Shown: positions 63,549 through 64,000 of the stretch, in pieces
Numbering within the stretch: the first letter of the stretch is position 1
How the letters are laid out: every line of letters begins with the position of its first letter
Origin: Acinetobacter sp. NCu2D-2
GTDB taxonomy: Bacteria > Pseudomonadota > Gammaproteobacteria > Pseudomonadales > Moraxellaceae
NCBI RefSeq assembly: GCF_001647675.1
Contig: NZ_CP015595.1
Coordinates: forward strand, 186,001 to 250,000
Direction of reading: 5' to 3'
Length of the DNA stretch: 64,000 nucleotides
Made by a program: the position numbers and the translations under genes
Notes under the pieces: model-generated
Seen by the model: the letters and a program-made list of their open reading frames with translations, nothing else
What the model was told of the DNA's origin: nothing
The model's database searches: none

Positions 63549-64000
63549 AATTCAAGTCAGTATTGTCGATGATCATGCGCTCTTTAGACGAGGTGTCGTG
63601 GATCTTATTTGTCAATCAAGCCACTTCAGTTTGCTACAAGAATATCAGGCCGGTCAGGATTTTTTAAATGAGATGCACGCCCAGTGCCCCGATATTTTAT
63701 TACTTGATATACAAATGCCGACCATGTCAGGTCTAGAGGTGTTAAAGACTTTAAATTCACGGCAACATCCGTTCAAAATTGTCATGCTTACTGCATGTGA
63801 AGATGAACAAGCGTTATTGGATGCATTACGTTATGGTGCACATGGTTTTTTAGCCAAAGATACGTTGCCTGAACTAATTTTAGAGCACTTGCAACAGGTA
63901 TATGTCGGTAAGACTGTCTTACAAGAGCGCTCAATTGACATTTTGGCACAGCAATTTCGATCAAGAGAACATGTAGTGCTCAGTCCACCCGCGCAAAATC
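63541..64000 (+). CDS. NarL/LuxR-type response regulator, cut by the window end
   Basis: At least 153 residues are visible. The receiver domain has DD at 10-11, the phosphate-accepting D56 (LLLDIQMP), T in VMLTAC and K in LAKDT. The LuxR-type DNA-binding domain begins about where the window stops. It is the partner of the kinase encoded just upstream. Confidence 0.9.
   Translation, partial: MSKIQVSIVDDHALFRRGVVDLICQSSHFSLLQEYQAGQDFLNEMHAQCPDILLLDIQMPTMSGLEVLKTLNSRQHPFKIVMLTACEDEQALLDALRYGAHGFLAKDTLPELILEHLQQVYVGKTVLQERSIDILAQQFRSREHVVLSPPAQN

Overview
The window looks like part of a large plasmid or secondary replicon of an Acinetobacter species. The evidence is low GC, Acinetobacter-type catechol (cat) and indole-acetate (iac) gene orders, a Rep_3 initiator with an iteron origin next to parA/parB, and three insertion sequences. 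The genus and the plasmid status are inferred from gene content and were not checked by a search.

Layout. 1-3116: the start of a GntR/UTRA regulator gene, a gene-free stretch, and an IS605-type element (tnpB/tnpA) that abuts a broken katE catalase fragment. 3428-20754: a guanidine/urea-type nitrogen locus. A sulfonate/urea-type ABC permease and ATPase are followed by a guanidine-II riboswitch, an Fe(II)/2-oxoglutarate oxygenase, an unrecognised 293-residue protein and an EmrE-type SMR exporter. On the opposite strand lie the substrate-binding lipoprotein, allophanate hydrolase, a NikR-like regulator and a 37-residue ORF. A large STAND-type NTPase (candidate defence gene) and a RelE-type toxin-antitoxin pair split this from the carboxylase operon. 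That operon has a guanidine-I riboswitch, two DUF1989 deiminase-type subunits and a urea/guanidine carboxylase. Three -24/-12 (sigma-54) promoter matches head the three transcription units, so the locus is probably switched on by nitrogen limitation and tuned by guanidine.

20755-28671: an IS5-family copy, then the replication and partition module. It holds a Rep_3 initiator, about 17 iterons (seven in tandem at about 22 bp, the others roughly 85-105 bp apart or twice that), DnaA boxes, parA and parB, and three copies of a 17-bp palindrome that look like centromere or operator sites. A gene-poor 1.7 kb follows. 28672-30494: a cold-shock protein and two small unknown genes, the second broken near its end by an IS30-family element.

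30561-46140: two linked catabolic operons. The iac genes (iacR, iacHABICDEFG) turn indole-3-acetate into catechol. The catBCAIJFD operon with its LysR regulator turns catechol into succinyl-CoA and acetyl-CoA.

46245-64000: a third uptake and catabolic cluster of unknown substrate behind another sigma-54 promoter match. It has an OprD-type porin, a branched-chain-type ABC system with a permease-ATPase fusion, a ketopantoate-reductase-like enzyme, a class II aldolase-like protein, a TauD-like oxygenase, an AraC regulator, a GMC oxidoreductase and an aldehyde dehydrogenase. A convergent DUF1989-GcvT fusion and a NarX/NarL-type two-component pair (cut by the window end) follow. The overall theme is scavenging of plant-related carbon and nitrogen compounds.
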